A stretch of 64,000 nucleotides of DNA. It comes from Vandiemenella viatica. Taxonomy: Eukaryota > Arthropoda > Insecta > Orthoptera > Morabidae. A program made the position numbers and the translations under genes. Shown piece after piece: positions 45,933 through 56,443 of this stretch (position 1 is its first letter; each line of letters begins with the position of its first letter). The DNA lies in assembly GCA_031002005.1 (NCBI GenBank), contig JARYHS010009186.1, positions 99,419,992 through 99,483,991 of the forward strand, given 5' to 3'. A model generated the notes under the pieces. It saw only the letters and a program-made list of their open reading frames with translations, was not told the origin of the DNA and ran no database searches.

Positions 45933-47159
45933 CGAGGGTGGTCTGAAAAGTTTCCGATCTCAATGTGAAGATGGCAGCACTCGTAAATAAAAGCTAGTGA
46001 ATTTCGTGTTTATCTGTTGACAGTACTCACCAAAGTTTCAGCGATTTTGGACGCGCATTTGTTATGTAATAGTCATTTGAGTGAGTTGATGTGAGTGTTT
46101 TTGTGAAAATGCACAAAAATCGAGTATCGAGCTGTCATTAAATATTTGTTTTTGAAAGGCAATACATCTATGCAAATAAAAGATGAGTTGGATTCTGTGT
46201 ATGGGGACTCTGCTTAAGAGCTTGGGAGACGATGAACGTTCGAGATGTCAAGAAACTGCAACTACCAACGAAAACATCGCCAGAGTTCACCAATTGGTGC
46301 TAGACAACAGCCGAATTAAAGTGAGAGAGATAGCAGAGGTTATTAACATTCAAAAGAGCGTGTTTGTTACATATTAAATCAACGTTTAAGTATGAGAAAG
46401 CTGTCCGCACGTTGGGTGCCACGTTTACTCACATTAGACCAAAAACGTGTTCGAATGAACATTTCCAACGCTCTGTTGGCGCAGTATAGGTGCAATAAAT
46501 CCGAGTTTTGGCGCCAATTAATTACTGTAGATGAAACTTGGATACACCATTATATGCCCGAAACAAAAATACAGTCCAAACAGTGGACTGCAAAGGGGGA
46601 ACCGGCTCCAAAAAAAGAAAAAAAACTGTTTTTTCGGCTGGGAAAGTGCTGGCGAATGTTTTTTTTGGATAGTCATGAAGTTATTTTAATCAATTATCTT
46701 CAAAAAGGAAAAAAACAATTACAGGAGCATACTACACATCATTACTTGACAAGCTGAAGGCAGAACTTGTGGAAAAATGGCCACATTTGCAGAAAAAGAA
46801 AATCCTGTTTCACCAAGATAATGCACCGTCTCACACCTCAGCGGTTGCCATGGCGAAAATTCACGAATTACAGTTTGAACTGCTTGACCATCCACCTTAC
46901 TCACCAGATCTAGCCCCAGGCGACTTCTTTGTTCCCTCATCTAACAATTGCACTCGGAGGACAGAGATTTTCATCAAATAAAGAGCAATATCCTTCATAA
47001 ATAATTAATTTGCAGAGAAAAACGAGTACTATTTGGATGGGAGCATCGTTGGGAGAAGTGTGTAGAGTTACAAGGAGACTACATTGAAAAATAAATAAAA
47101 AAATTCAGAAAAAATGTCTTGTATCTTTGTTAGGTCAGAAACTTTTCATACCACCCTCG
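45933..47159 (+). mobile_element. Mariner element (DD34D type) inside the copia fragment, 1227 bp
   Basis: Ends cgagggtggtctgaaaagtt and the inverted complement ending accaccctcg, with TA at 45931-45932 and 47160-47161. One near-full transposase gene in three frames lies inside. Length is typical for mariner. Confidence 0.95.
46183..46981 (+). pseudogene. Mariner transposase, DD34D, frameshifted
   Basis: The HTH part (QETATTNENIARVHQLVLDN, VREIAEVINI) is at 46183-46377. The catalytic half continues at 46392-46757 (KRVRMNISNALL, LITVDETWIHHYMPETK, QWTAKGEP) and 46769-46981 (LFHQDNAPSHTS, LLDHPPYSPDLAPGDFF). The second and third catalytic Asp are 34 residues apart. Three frames are used and there are stops after the HTH and after YLQKGK, so it is dead. 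The start at about 46110 is also in another frame. Confidence 0.92.
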
Positions 47160-47380
47160 TAGATCTATCATGGATATGTCATGGTTTGCTAGCTGAAGCA
47201 AAAGTAGATAGAAGAGTCTGGCCTGAAGTAGTTTGTACAGCAGCTTATCTCAAAATAAAACTTTAGCTAATACTATTGAAAAGAGAAAACTCCTCCTATG
47301 TAATTTTACTAGGAAAAAATCAAATGTTAAACATCTAAAGCAATAGGGTAGTAAAGTTTTTGTAAGAGTACCAGAATTGA

Positions 47381-48408
47381 ATTGAATTGAATTGAATTTT
47401 ATTTGATCCATGAAGTCATAATTTATGACATAGAACAAGTCATCAGTAATTACAATAAGCATTACAATATAATTGTTTCACACAATACAGGATTACATAT
47501 CATTATTATAATTAACATACTTAAAATTGCACAGTCAATACAAGCAGCATATGAAATACATATGTACAACTGAAGTTAAATTAATATTTCAATGTTTTAC
47601 AAGTTACAATACAAAATAATTTAATCATGTTCGTTCATTTCTCGATGGTTCATATATTCATTGACATATAGAAGCTATTGACTAATAAAAAAATTTTTAG
47701 CTTATATTTAAAATTATGTATTATTTAATTATTATTATTATTTATCAATCTTGTTCCATGGATCCCTGCTGAGGAAGTACCTCTGGGATGTGAAACATGT
47801 CATTGTTGATACATTACACATAATATCATAGTAAATATATATAGATATTTTACAAATACAAGAAATATAATAAACATACATTTTTGCAACTGAGTTTTGC
47901 AAATGTCATAATCAGTACAATTAATTATTTTCTTCAAATTCTTGAATGGAGTAGAAGGAGTTGGCAATAAGATAATCTCTAAGTTTTTGTTTAAATAATC
48001 TTATTATCTGAAAGCTGTTATAACATTAGGTAGTTTATTAAACAGATGTATCCCAGAATTAACTCCTCTTTGTATTAATGACAGAGATGTTTGGTTTTAT
48101 GCAAGTTATTCTGTTTTGTATTGAAACTGTGTACCTGTGAATTAGGTGTAAACAGGTTAAAATTTCTATGACAAAGCTCATGAGAGAATATATATACTGA
48201 GAATACATTGTAAGAATATTCAGTTCTTAAAGAGTTGTCTGCAAGAAGTCTTGGTTTTACCCTACACAGAAACCTAATAGCTCTTTTCTGTGCTATGAAA
48301 ACTTTTTTACTTTGTGAAGAGTTTCCCCAAAAAATATGCCATATGACATTACTGAATAAAATATGAGGAGTACACCCGTTCATTAATTCTAGATCTGCTG
48401 TTAGAGAA
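47381..48408 (-). mobile_element. CR1/jockey-like LINE 3' end, minus strand, cut by the N gap
   Basis: The 3' end is marked by an aattc/ttgaa pentamer array at 47381-47400. On the minus strand 48408-48080 reads SLTADLELMNGCTPHILFSN, FWGNSSQSKKVFIAQKRAIR and, in the next frame, LIQRGVNSGIHLFNKLPN, the usual RT C-terminal region. It resembles the C-terminus of the nested LINE at 2037-3669 (GIHIFNKLP). The upstream part would lie in the gap. Confidence 0.8.
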
Positions 48409-49408
48409 NNNNNNNNNNNNNNNNNNNNNNNNNNNNNNNNNNNNNNNNNNNNNNNNNNNNNNNNNNNNNNNNNNNNNNNNNNNNNNNNNNNNNNNNNNNN
48501 NNNNNNNNNNNNNNNNNNNNNNNNNNNNNNNNNNNNNNNNNNNNNNNNNNNNNNNNNNNNNNNNNNNNNNNNNNNNNNNNNNNNNNNNNNNNNNNNNNNN
48601 NNNNNNNNNNNNNNNNNNNNNNNNNNNNNNNNNNNNNNNNNNNNNNNNNNNNNNNNNNNNNNNNNNNNNNNNNNNNNNNNNNNNNNNNNNNNNNNNNNNN
48701 NNNNNNNNNNNNNNNNNNNNNNNNNNNNNNNNNNNNNNNNNNNNNNNNNNNNNNNNNNNNNNNNNNNNNNNNNNNNNNNNNNNNNNNNNNNNNNNNNNNN
48801 NNNNNNNNNNNNNNNNNNNNNNNNNNNNNNNNNNNNNNNNNNNNNNNNNNNNNNNNNNNNNNNNNNNNNNNNNNNNNNNNNNNNNNNNNNNNNNNNNNNN
48901 NNNNNNNNNNNNNNNNNNNNNNNNNNNNNNNNNNNNNNNNNNNNNNNNNNNNNNNNNNNNNNNNNNNNNNNNNNNNNNNNNNNNNNNNNNNNNNNNNNNN
49001 NNNNNNNNNNNNNNNNNNNNNNNNNNNNNNNNNNNNNNNNNNNNNNNNNNNNNNNNNNNNNNNNNNNNNNNNNNNNNNNNNNNNNNNNNNNNNNNNNNNN
49101 NNNNNNNNNNNNNNNNNNNNNNNNNNNNNNNNNNNNNNNNNNNNNNNNNNNNNNNNNNNNNNNNNNNNNNNNNNNNNNNNNNNNNNNNNNNNNNNNNNNN
49201 NNNNNNNNNNNNNNNNNNNNNNNNNNNNNNNNNNNNNNNNNNNNNNNNNNNNNNNNNNNNNNNNNNNNNNNNNNNNNNNNNNNNNNNNNNNNNNNNNNNN
49301 NNNNNNNNNNNNNNNNNNNNNNNNNNNNNNNNNNNNNNNNNNNNNNNNNNNNNNNNNNNNNNNNNNNNNNNNNNNNNNNNNNNNNNNNNNNNNNNNNNNN
49401 NNNNNNNN
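48409..49408. other. Assembly gap, 1000 N
   Basis: Exactly 1000 N, the look of a fixed-size scaffold gap. True length and contents are unknown. Copy B of the segmental duplication begins immediately after it. Confidence 0.99.
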
Positions 49409-51784
49409 GAAAAATCAAGAAAAACCTCAAATAAGCATGAATCAGTCCAAAGAACAACAAAAACAGACATTTAGATCGAAAATTCACAAATGGAAAGACG
49501 ATCGGTAGATAAGATCGAAGAAAATAACTGGACCAACGTGGTCTGATGGGAGAAAAGAAGCACAGTAAGGACGTATGGTGCAAAGGAGAGTAAACAAACT
49601 CTTTTAAATACTTCGCGTAGTCAAAATGGGCTCATCCGCAAATAATAATAATAAAATTTTTACCATGTAAAGGTTTTTACCCATTAAAAGTTAGTAATGT
49701 TAAAAAAAATCCATAGGCAATGTAATGGTGGAGAAAAAATGAAATCACACTAGCAGCATATTTCCGTGTTCTTCTCAAATACAAAGCTTACCATCCTCTC
49801 GTAGACTGAAGCGTTTTCTATAGCAAGGAGATGTTCTACATTAACTAGATTGTTTATAACCCAACGTTTTAAATATTTTAAGAGGTTGTCTGTATCATCT
49901 TTATATCTTTTTCATCCGCAAAAATAAATGTCGCCCACAAAGTTTCGGTCGCATTCATTCAGCGCAAAATTTTCATGGTGTATTTTATGCAATAGGCTTC
50001 TGAATCAACCGTGGTTGAACTTCAATCTGAAAATTATGGACACGTCCTTCTTTTGTGAAAATTTTTATGAGATATCACTGCGATGTAAGTATATGCGTTT
50101 ATGTAAGTCTGTAGTGACTTCCCCCTTGTAGGTCAATAGATTGCCACAGCGTGTTCCAATCCAACATAGCTTTGTGTGGAATCAGGGGAATAAGGTCAGT
50201 TATACGATAAATTAAAAAAAAATCTCCCCAGCAAATATATCAAATAAGTCAATGTCCTAGTAAAGGCTCCGAGAAAATAACAATAAAAAAGTGAGGGAAT
50301 ATCCAAGCAATATCTAACACTTTGGGTGCCCCAGACAAATGGGTGATTTCGAAAATAGTAAGATATTCATCATAATATGTGTCATTTAAAAAAAAAAAAA
50401 CAATTACATTGTTAGTTAAATAGTGAAAACGTATTTAATTAATTTTAGTACTGTCCAACTATGCAGTTATACACCCAAACAATTTTTTTTAAAAAAGCTG
50501 AAAAGTCTCTCTGTTTGACGTTGCAGGTATTACTTTTGTATTGGGGTACCTATGCCAATACTAAGCTTCTGCTTTTGGTTATTCACGTTGTAGGCGTCAA
50601 GGTCATTACAGGCGTGATGGCACCGGAGACTATGAACGGGAAGGAATTCGGTCAGGGCTTTTTGAAGGAACTACCACGGCCAGTGCTAAGCAAATAATTT
50701 AATGTTTCTCTAGACAGTACTAAACGAAATACGAAACGGGTTAGAAACAATTTATTAAAAGAATGAGTGGCCAGAAACTGTACGAAACTATTCGCCGCAA
50801 ATAGACCCAGAAGTAGAGGTTGGAAGTCCAAAAATGTTTCTGGAGATCTAAAATATGTTGCTGATTACGTTAGATACTGTACGATAATTGATAATGTTAC
50901 CTTGATACACATAACCTTATATGATAGCTAAATTCCAGTTTATTTTACCGTTGTCTCCAAAGTTTACTTTAGATCTCTTTCCTTCAGATTCTCGATGGAT
51001 AAAAGTGAAAACAATAATCCAACATGACTGGGAAGTAAGGACAGACCGACCACTAAAGCAACAAAAGAAAAGTCTCGAGGGAACCTCTTATGCGCTTTTA
51101 TTAGGCTTTACCATTATGTGAGATAGCAGTCTGTTCTGTTGAAGTTGGTACTTGAGATTCGCAATATCGAATGCGGAATGTTTTCGCGTCGCAAGTTTGC
51201 CCATCTAATACCCCACTGCGTCACAGCGTCCTTTCTCAATTCCTACGGAAATTGATTTCCAGGTAGTCTACAGTGGATAAGAAGGATTTCCCGGTAAGCT
51301 TCTTACCTCCAGCCGCAGCAGTATTCTTCTGCTCGAGATTGGCCACCCTGTCTTCTCCTCCCAGTACCACTCGCCAACAAAATCTGTAACGTTACCGACC
51401 ATGTAATTACACAGTAGACACCTCTCACAATAACTCCCTTCTGTTGTAAAATACCTGTCCATAACCTAATGGACCAGTTTACTTGATACTGTTGTCTTAA
51501 TTTCGGATATAACGCTTATTCTTCCATCCGTTAGGCAAACGTAACTGGAAATATCTCCGGAAGGTATTATTATTATTATTATAGCATGTAGAAAACCCAT
51601 CGTAATGGGGCTCCTATACCAGGGTAGAACCGGGCAAAGAGGTCCAGCTAAGGTTTTGGAAAAGACAAGAAAGATAAAAACTCTGCCATTGAAACAGACA
51701 ACTTAAGAAGAATAAAACAAAGAATGACTGAACCAAATAAGAGCAGCCAACAGACTCGCTCATACGCAAACGCCCTTTCAGGGG

Positions 51785-52090
51785 ATGATCAATCAAACAA
51801 TAAGTCTCAATCAACAAATAAAAATGGACAAGACCAAAAAAAGAAAAATCAGAAGAAATGATTATATGGAAGACGAATCCGATGACGACCGCCAAAAGAA
51901 GTCCCAACACAACAAGAGAGATAAGAATGAATCAACAGAGGACGAAACCGATGACATACCCAGTTTTTTCGGTTCAGAAATGGAAAAATTCTTCAAAATC
52001 TTAAAAAGAACAATGGTTAAAATGAAAAAAGCACGAGGGTTGCAAAAACTACTAGTACTGCTTGAAGGTGTAATGGCCCTAGCGAAATAA
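51785..52090 (+). pseudogene. LINE ORF1, C-terminal remnant
   Basis: A 101-residue charged frame (DDDRQKKSQHNKRDKNEST, MEKFFKILKRTMVKMKKARG) with a C-terminal hydrophobic helix-like end (LQKLLVLLEGVMALAK). A neighbouring frame upstream reads RSYANALSGDDQSNN, a linker typical of jockey ORF1 after the zinc knuckles. The knuckles themselves are gone because of 5' truncation. Its TAA shares one base with the ATG of ORF2 (TAATG, 52088-52092). Confidence 0.7.
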
Positions 52091-53079
52091 TGGCGCAAAC
52101 ACCCTATCTGAAAAACATGACAGCAGCTTTATGGAATGCAAACAACGTTAAGAACAAGAGAAATGAATTATTGACCTTTCTCAACAGAGAAGAAATTGAC
52201 ATCATGTTAATAACAGAAACTTTTCTTCAGCCAACGGACACCTTTCGTTTAACTGGATACCAAGTTTACAGAACGGATAGAGTGGGACAAAGAGGAGGAG
52301 GCACAGCTGTAGCCATACGCAAAAACCTGTCACACGCCCCAATAACCAAGCCACAACTTATAGACCTAGAGGCTACAGCAGTGTGCATTCACTCAAGAGA
52401 AGGACACATAGTATTTGTCAGTGCGTATCTAGCCCCAAATAGGAACTTACATGAACAGGACCTAGACCTGATAATGGCTGTGGGCAACAAGGTCATAATT
52501 GGTGGAGATCTTAATGCCAAACACCCCATTTGGAATTCAAGAACAAGTAACAGAAGAGGCGAACGGTTGTTACAAATGTGCGATCTCAGGAACTTAGAAG
52601 TCATCGGACCATCAGAAGCGACGCACATTCCTTTCAACTCGAGACATAGACCAGACGTGCTGGACATTATAATCGCCAAAGATGTTTCCGGACACATAGA
52701 ATTGGCAACTCTAAATGACCTTTCATCAGATCACCTCCCTGTACTGCTCACTATTCAAAAATGGCTCTACTCTGACGTGAAACCAAAGAAAGTAAAAGAA
52801 ACTGACTGGAATCACTTTACTAGACTTATCCACAATAAGATACGAACCACATATAACGTCTCTAGCACAGAGCGAATTGATGCAGCTATACAACATTTCG
52901 ACAAGGTAGTTTTAGAAGCAGAAAGAAGAGCCTCCACTACAATCGTTTTGGATAACCATCAACGAGAGGAGCTTCCAGCCATCTTGGAAGATCTGAGATA
53001 TCTGCGAAACAGATACAGAAAACTTTGGCAGCGGTACCGTGATCCAAGAGACAATACCTCCAACTCGCACGGCAACTAA
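52090..53079 (+). CDS. LINE ORF2, endonuclease part
   Basis: Residues 1-230 form an APE-type endonuclease. MTAALWNANNVKNKRNELL is the N-terminal strand, LITETFLQP holds the catalytic Glu region, and GGGTAVAIRKNL, YLAPNRN, GGDLNAKHPIWNS (GDxNA) and LSSDHLPVLLTI (catalytic SDH) follow in order. This nicks target DNA to prime reverse transcription. The frame runs on to NRYRKLWQRYRDPRDN and ends at 53079 because of a frameshift near 53050. The continuing frame is 53124-54488. All EN catalytic positions I can judge look intact. The TAATG junction with ORF1 suggests translation by termination-reinitiation. Confidence 0.9.
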   Translation: MAQTPYLKNMTAALWNANNVKNKRNELLTFLNREEIDIMLITETFLQPTDTFRLTGYQVYRTDRVGQRGGGTAVAIRKNLSHAPITKPQLIDLEATAVCIHSREGHIVFVSAYLAPNRNLHEQDLDLIMAVGNKVIIGGDLNAKHPIWNSRTSNRRGERLLQMCDLRNLEVIGPSEATHIPFNSRHRPDVLDIIIAKDVSGHIELATLNDLSSDHLPVLLTIQKWLYSDVKPKKVKETDWNHFTRLIHNKIRTTYNVSSTERIDAAIQHFDKVVLEAERRASTTIVLDNHQREELPAILEDLRYLRNRYRKLWQRYRDPRDNTSNSHGN

Positions 53080-53123
53080 AAGCTAGGCTACAAGAAAGAA
53101 GAACTGAAAAGTGGGAGGACAAA

Positions 53124-54488
53124 ATGTCAAGCCTTTTGTTGCAGAACAAAGAGGCATGGCAACTAATTAGAGCCTTAAAAGAACCTCGACAAGCGAACAT
53201 CGCGATAAATGGTCCGGCAGGGCCTTGCTTCCTACCTGTAGCAAAGGCTGAATTACTAGCTGAAAACTTCGCATCTCAGTATACCACAGCGGAGTACCAA
53301 CTTACACCGGCAGAGATCCGACAAGCTGAGGAAACTGAAAGCCACGCATTGGAAATCCTCCAACAACCAACTGCAGACCAGCCAGAGCTTACAACCCCGA
53401 GGGAAGTAAGAAGTATAATAAAGAATCTTGCAAAAAATAAAAGCCCAGGACATGACAAAATAAAAAACATACATTTGAAAAACCTACCGAAAAAGGGATT
53501 AGTGCTTTTGACTAGAATCTTTAACAGCTGTCTCGTAAATTGTTATTATCCCACAGCATGGAAGGTAGCAAAAATTAAAGCCATTCCAAAACGTGGAAAA
53601 GACCACCGCCAAGCTGTAAACTACCGCCCAATTAGTCTTCTTTCGTCAACATCAAAGATACTAGAAAGAATACTGCTGATGAGGATTAACACCAGTCTCG
53701 AAGAAGAAAATACGATAAGACCAGAACAATTCGGATTTCAAAGCCGCGTAACTGCAACAACTCAACTCCTCCGTATTACAGAAGATATAACAAAAAATTT
53801 TAACTTTAGCAAATCTACAGCAGCAGTATTTTTAGACATAGGAAAAGCCTACGACAAGGTTTGGCACGCTAAACTTATACAGGAATTACGGACTCAAACG
53901 GCTATTAAACACTGCTACATTAAATTCATCGGTAGTTACTTAGCCGACAGAAAATTCTACGTAGAAGTTGACGGACAGAGGTCTTCAATTCTTTCGATTA
54001 CAGCTGGAATTCCGCAAGGATCGGTTATCGCACCGCCACTTTTCAAAATTAATACAAACAAAATCCCGACCCCGCCTTATGTGAATCTGGCACAGTTTGC
54101 CGATGACATTACAGAGTACACATCAGGAAGAAGACATGATCTTAACGTTACTCACCTACAACAAGGACTAGATGAAATCAGTAAATGGTGCAGAAACTAT
54201 AAAATCAAAATCAATCCTGGAAAATGTGCGGGAATGTATTTTAAAAAAAGGCCAGAAATCAACAAGAATTTAAAAATTTTGAACCAAAATATCCCCTGGG
54301 TTAAAGAACATTGGTACCTGGGTATATTACTGGATAACAAGTTACTTTTTAGACAACATATCATGGATAGGAAAACAAAAGGACTAGCAATTATTTCCAA
54401 CCTTTCACCAGTATTACGAAGCAGCAACCTACAGTTTAATACAAAAATAATAATATACAAATCGGTTATTCTCCCATTTTTAATGTAA
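53124..54488 (+). CDS. LINE ORF2, reverse transcriptase part
   Basis: The frame continues ORF2 in another phase (upstream part from about 53055, LQLARQLKARLQER). RT blocks in order: KNKSPGHDKI, YYPTAWKVAKIKAIPKRGKD, NYRPISLLSSTSKILERIL, IRPEQFGFQ, VFLDIGKAYDKVWH, AGIPQGSVIAPPLFKINTN, AQFADDITEY (catalytic), INPGKCAGMYF and YLGILLD. A stop at 54486-54488 cuts the protein after ILPFLM; the same frame runs on as GCQIWGLASQTNLQQIQLLQ and IGTVMPRRWHKYKVPLS to 54779. In jockey-type proteins the cut position usually has Tyr, so a single base change probably made the stop. One frameshift plus one stop: recently inactivated. Confidence 0.9.
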   Translation: MSSLLLQNKEAWQLIRALKEPRQANIAINGPAGPCFLPVAKAELLAENFASQYTTAEYQLTPAEIRQAEETESHALEILQQPTADQPELTTPREVRSIIKNLAKNKSPGHDKIKNIHLKNLPKKGLVLLTRIFNSCLVNCYYPTAWKVAKIKAIPKRGKDHRQAVNYRPISLLSSTSKILERILLMRINTSLEEENTIRPEQFGFQSRVTATTQLLRITEDITKNFNFSKSTAAVFLDIGKAYDKVWHAKLIQELRTQTAIKHCYIKFIGSYLADRKFYVEVDGQRSSILSITAGIPQGSVIAPPLFKINTNKIPTPPYVNLAQFADDITEYTSGRRHDLNVTHLQQGLDEISKWCRNYKIKINPGKCAGMYFKKRPEINKNLKILNQNIPWVKEHWYLGILLDNKLLFRQHIMDRKTKGLAIISNLSPVLRSSNLQFNTKIIIYKSVILPFLM

Positions 54489-54779
54489 GGATGCCAGATA
54501 TGGGGCCTGGCAAGCCAAACCAATCTACAACAAATCCAGCTACTCCAGAACAGATGTCTAAGGATGATCCTAAACGCACCCAGATATACACCAATAGAAA
54601 CTCTACATAACGAGACACATATTCCCTTAATCAATACCGAAATATTTAATCTAACAGAAAAACTCCACAAGAAATTGAACGACGCCAGAGACGAAAGAAC
54701 TGAGTCGATTGGAACGGTAATGCCGAGACGTTGGCATAAGTATAAAGTTCCCCTCAGTATTCTATACCAGCCATCATAG

Positions 54780-54978
54780 AGCAGCACAGTACATGAACTC
54801 CGCAGGGGTTTTTTCACCATTAAGACCATCCTAGATGGTCATAGCCCAGGTTTTTCCCCTGAAAGTGAAATAAAAAGTGTCCAAAGAAATAAACACCCTA
54901 TCCTAACACCTAGAAGTTATACTACCGAAGGTAGTGGGACTTCAATCACAGCCAAAAAGGCAGCGGAAAAAAAAAAAA
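54780..54978 (+). other. LINE 3' UTR and poly(A) tail
   Basis: About 200 nt after ORF2, ending in A12. No further ORF. Confidence 0.8.
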
Positions 54979-56079
54979 GATATTTTAAGCTGACTTAGAA
55001 TAAACCAATAGGCATCGAACATAGTGGTTGCATACTGTAATGAGAAGGTTACGATTAAGGGTAGGGGGTGTGATTTTAATTTTAAGTTTTGATTTTTAAT
55101 TTTTGTCTGTTGGAAAGAATCTCAAACTTGGCAGATTGCAAAAAAACTGAGAACAGATATTTATTTTGTTCAGATGGCTTTTACACCGCTAGGCATATTT
55201 AAATTTGCCTTTAACAAAAAAATCAATGAATACGTCAAATACAAAGCCTATACGTTACAATTGGCCGATTAATCAAAGCAAAGAATTGACTGAATTTTAC
55301 GTAAATGTGATTCGGGAATTATGTAATGAAATTAAAAGTATTATCAACAAAATACGCAAGATCTGACGTGATAATAAACATCGGCAATTGAAATATAAGT
55401 ACATGAACATAAAAATGAATCTCGGGTGCCGTTAATGCAAGACATCACTATGGAACTCGTGATATGCAAGGGCCTCCACAACACATAACGTTCTACAAAA
55501 TGTGCCAGCTAGCTCAGAATGGATCTGCTTGATGAGCAGAGGTCTTTGTCTCAAGTCGTTTACAGGTCTGTTACAGCCTCAAGAACCGAATGATACATCA
55601 CCTGGCCTATCACTGTGCGATATCGATCCTGCTCCCAAATAAGGATCACCGGCCAGCGGTCATAGAACGGTCACTGTCCGACACCTTCCAGGATCGAACC
55701 GTCTATCTCGGACGGCTACCTAGCCAGAAATGCCTCACCACTCAAGGAAAAGATGGCTTCCTCTCCTTTTGGCGTAGAACATGCGGGCAGAAAAGATTAA
55801 GCTCTGATTTAACATTTGACAACCCCAACGTTATATTTCATTGGCGGGTTAAGCTCTGCTGAAATCAGGTGGAGTCACAGCTCGCTGCAATTCGCGAGCG
55901 TTCTCCCGCGCGTTGGTTTGGTGGGGATTGTAGCCTCCACAGCCTCGCGTCCCAAGAAAGGGGTATTGTACTCGACCTTGGGACGATCTTAACGGGACAG
56001 GGTAGTGCACTGTCCCAGTGCTGTCCGGCGCCGTTCTGGCGGGGAGGGGGCCGACGGTGTGCTTCCAGAGTTCGCCTAA

Positions 56080-56443
56080 AGCCGCGTTCGCACGATTTCT
56101 TGTAACGAAGGCGAGACGGGATGGGACCTCATTAGCCGAAGTATAGGGACGACTGCGGGCCGCAGGTTAGTCCTAGCTTACCTCGCCGCCACCTCCGCAC
56201 CACGTTGCCTAGTGTCGTTTGGCACAGAGCACTTTACAGCAACAGAAGGTGTGCGCACCGCTGCTGCAAACCGATGGCAACAGCGCACCGCTACAAACGC
56301 CTGTGATGTTTACCGACACAGAGTGGGCAGCTGCGTCTCGTCTCCGCTAGCAGAGGCGGCCCTGTTCCCCTGGCGTGGGGTTGAGTATTCGTCTCGTCCC
56401 GTCCCGTCTCGCCTTCGTTACAAGAGATCGTGGGAACGCGCCT
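56080..56443. mobile_element. MITE, 364 bp, with TAA target duplication
   Basis: TAA lies at 56077-56079 and 56444-56446; copy A at about 29243-29252 (ggcctaatgg) has a single TAA and no insert. Ends agccgcgttcgcacgatttc and the inverted gatcgtgggaacgcgcct agree at most positions and extend through cgaaggcgagacggga. The 3-bp TWA-type target duplication points to PIF/Harbinger-like machinery. The inside is GC-rich and noncoding. Confidence 0.9.

Larger units (their letters stand above)
45184..47380 (+). pseudogene. Ty1/copia polyprotein fragment (GAG-pre-integrase and integrase), split by a mariner
   Basis: 45191-45415 resembles the region before integrase (KDMNKNLISYTKVTNK). 45412-45663 has the GAG-pre-integrase zinc region (ERWHCTLGPVNFNYLNTLCK, CIVCIENKM). 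45653-45945 has the integrase core (YFQNFIDHYSKVARIYTIKS, KKLRCGNGKEYLN, FVDEKGIVLNVCPPYVHELN, STAERYN). The frame then meets the mariner at 45933. It resumes at 47162 with RSIMDM, VDRRVWPEVVCTAAYL and SKVFVRVPE with a few stops. The upstream gag/protease and downstream RT are missing. Confidence 0.88.
51658..54978 (+). mobile_element. Jockey-type LINE, nearly intact ORF2, inserted in copy B
   Basis: Copy A reads ctaggttttatgatatttt at 28141-28159, where copy B has this LINE between ggtttt and gatatttt. The element ends in a 12-A tail (54967-54978). It is 5'-truncated within ORF1 and keeps ORF2 with endonuclease and RT. Few lesions are present: one frameshift near 53050 and one stop at 54486. 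No clear target duplication; two bases of the target may be lost. Confidence 0.93.

Noticed and set aside
48075..49583. 502-codon minus-strand ORF
   Set aside because: It runs through 1000 N; the two ends are unrelated LINE tails joined by the gap.
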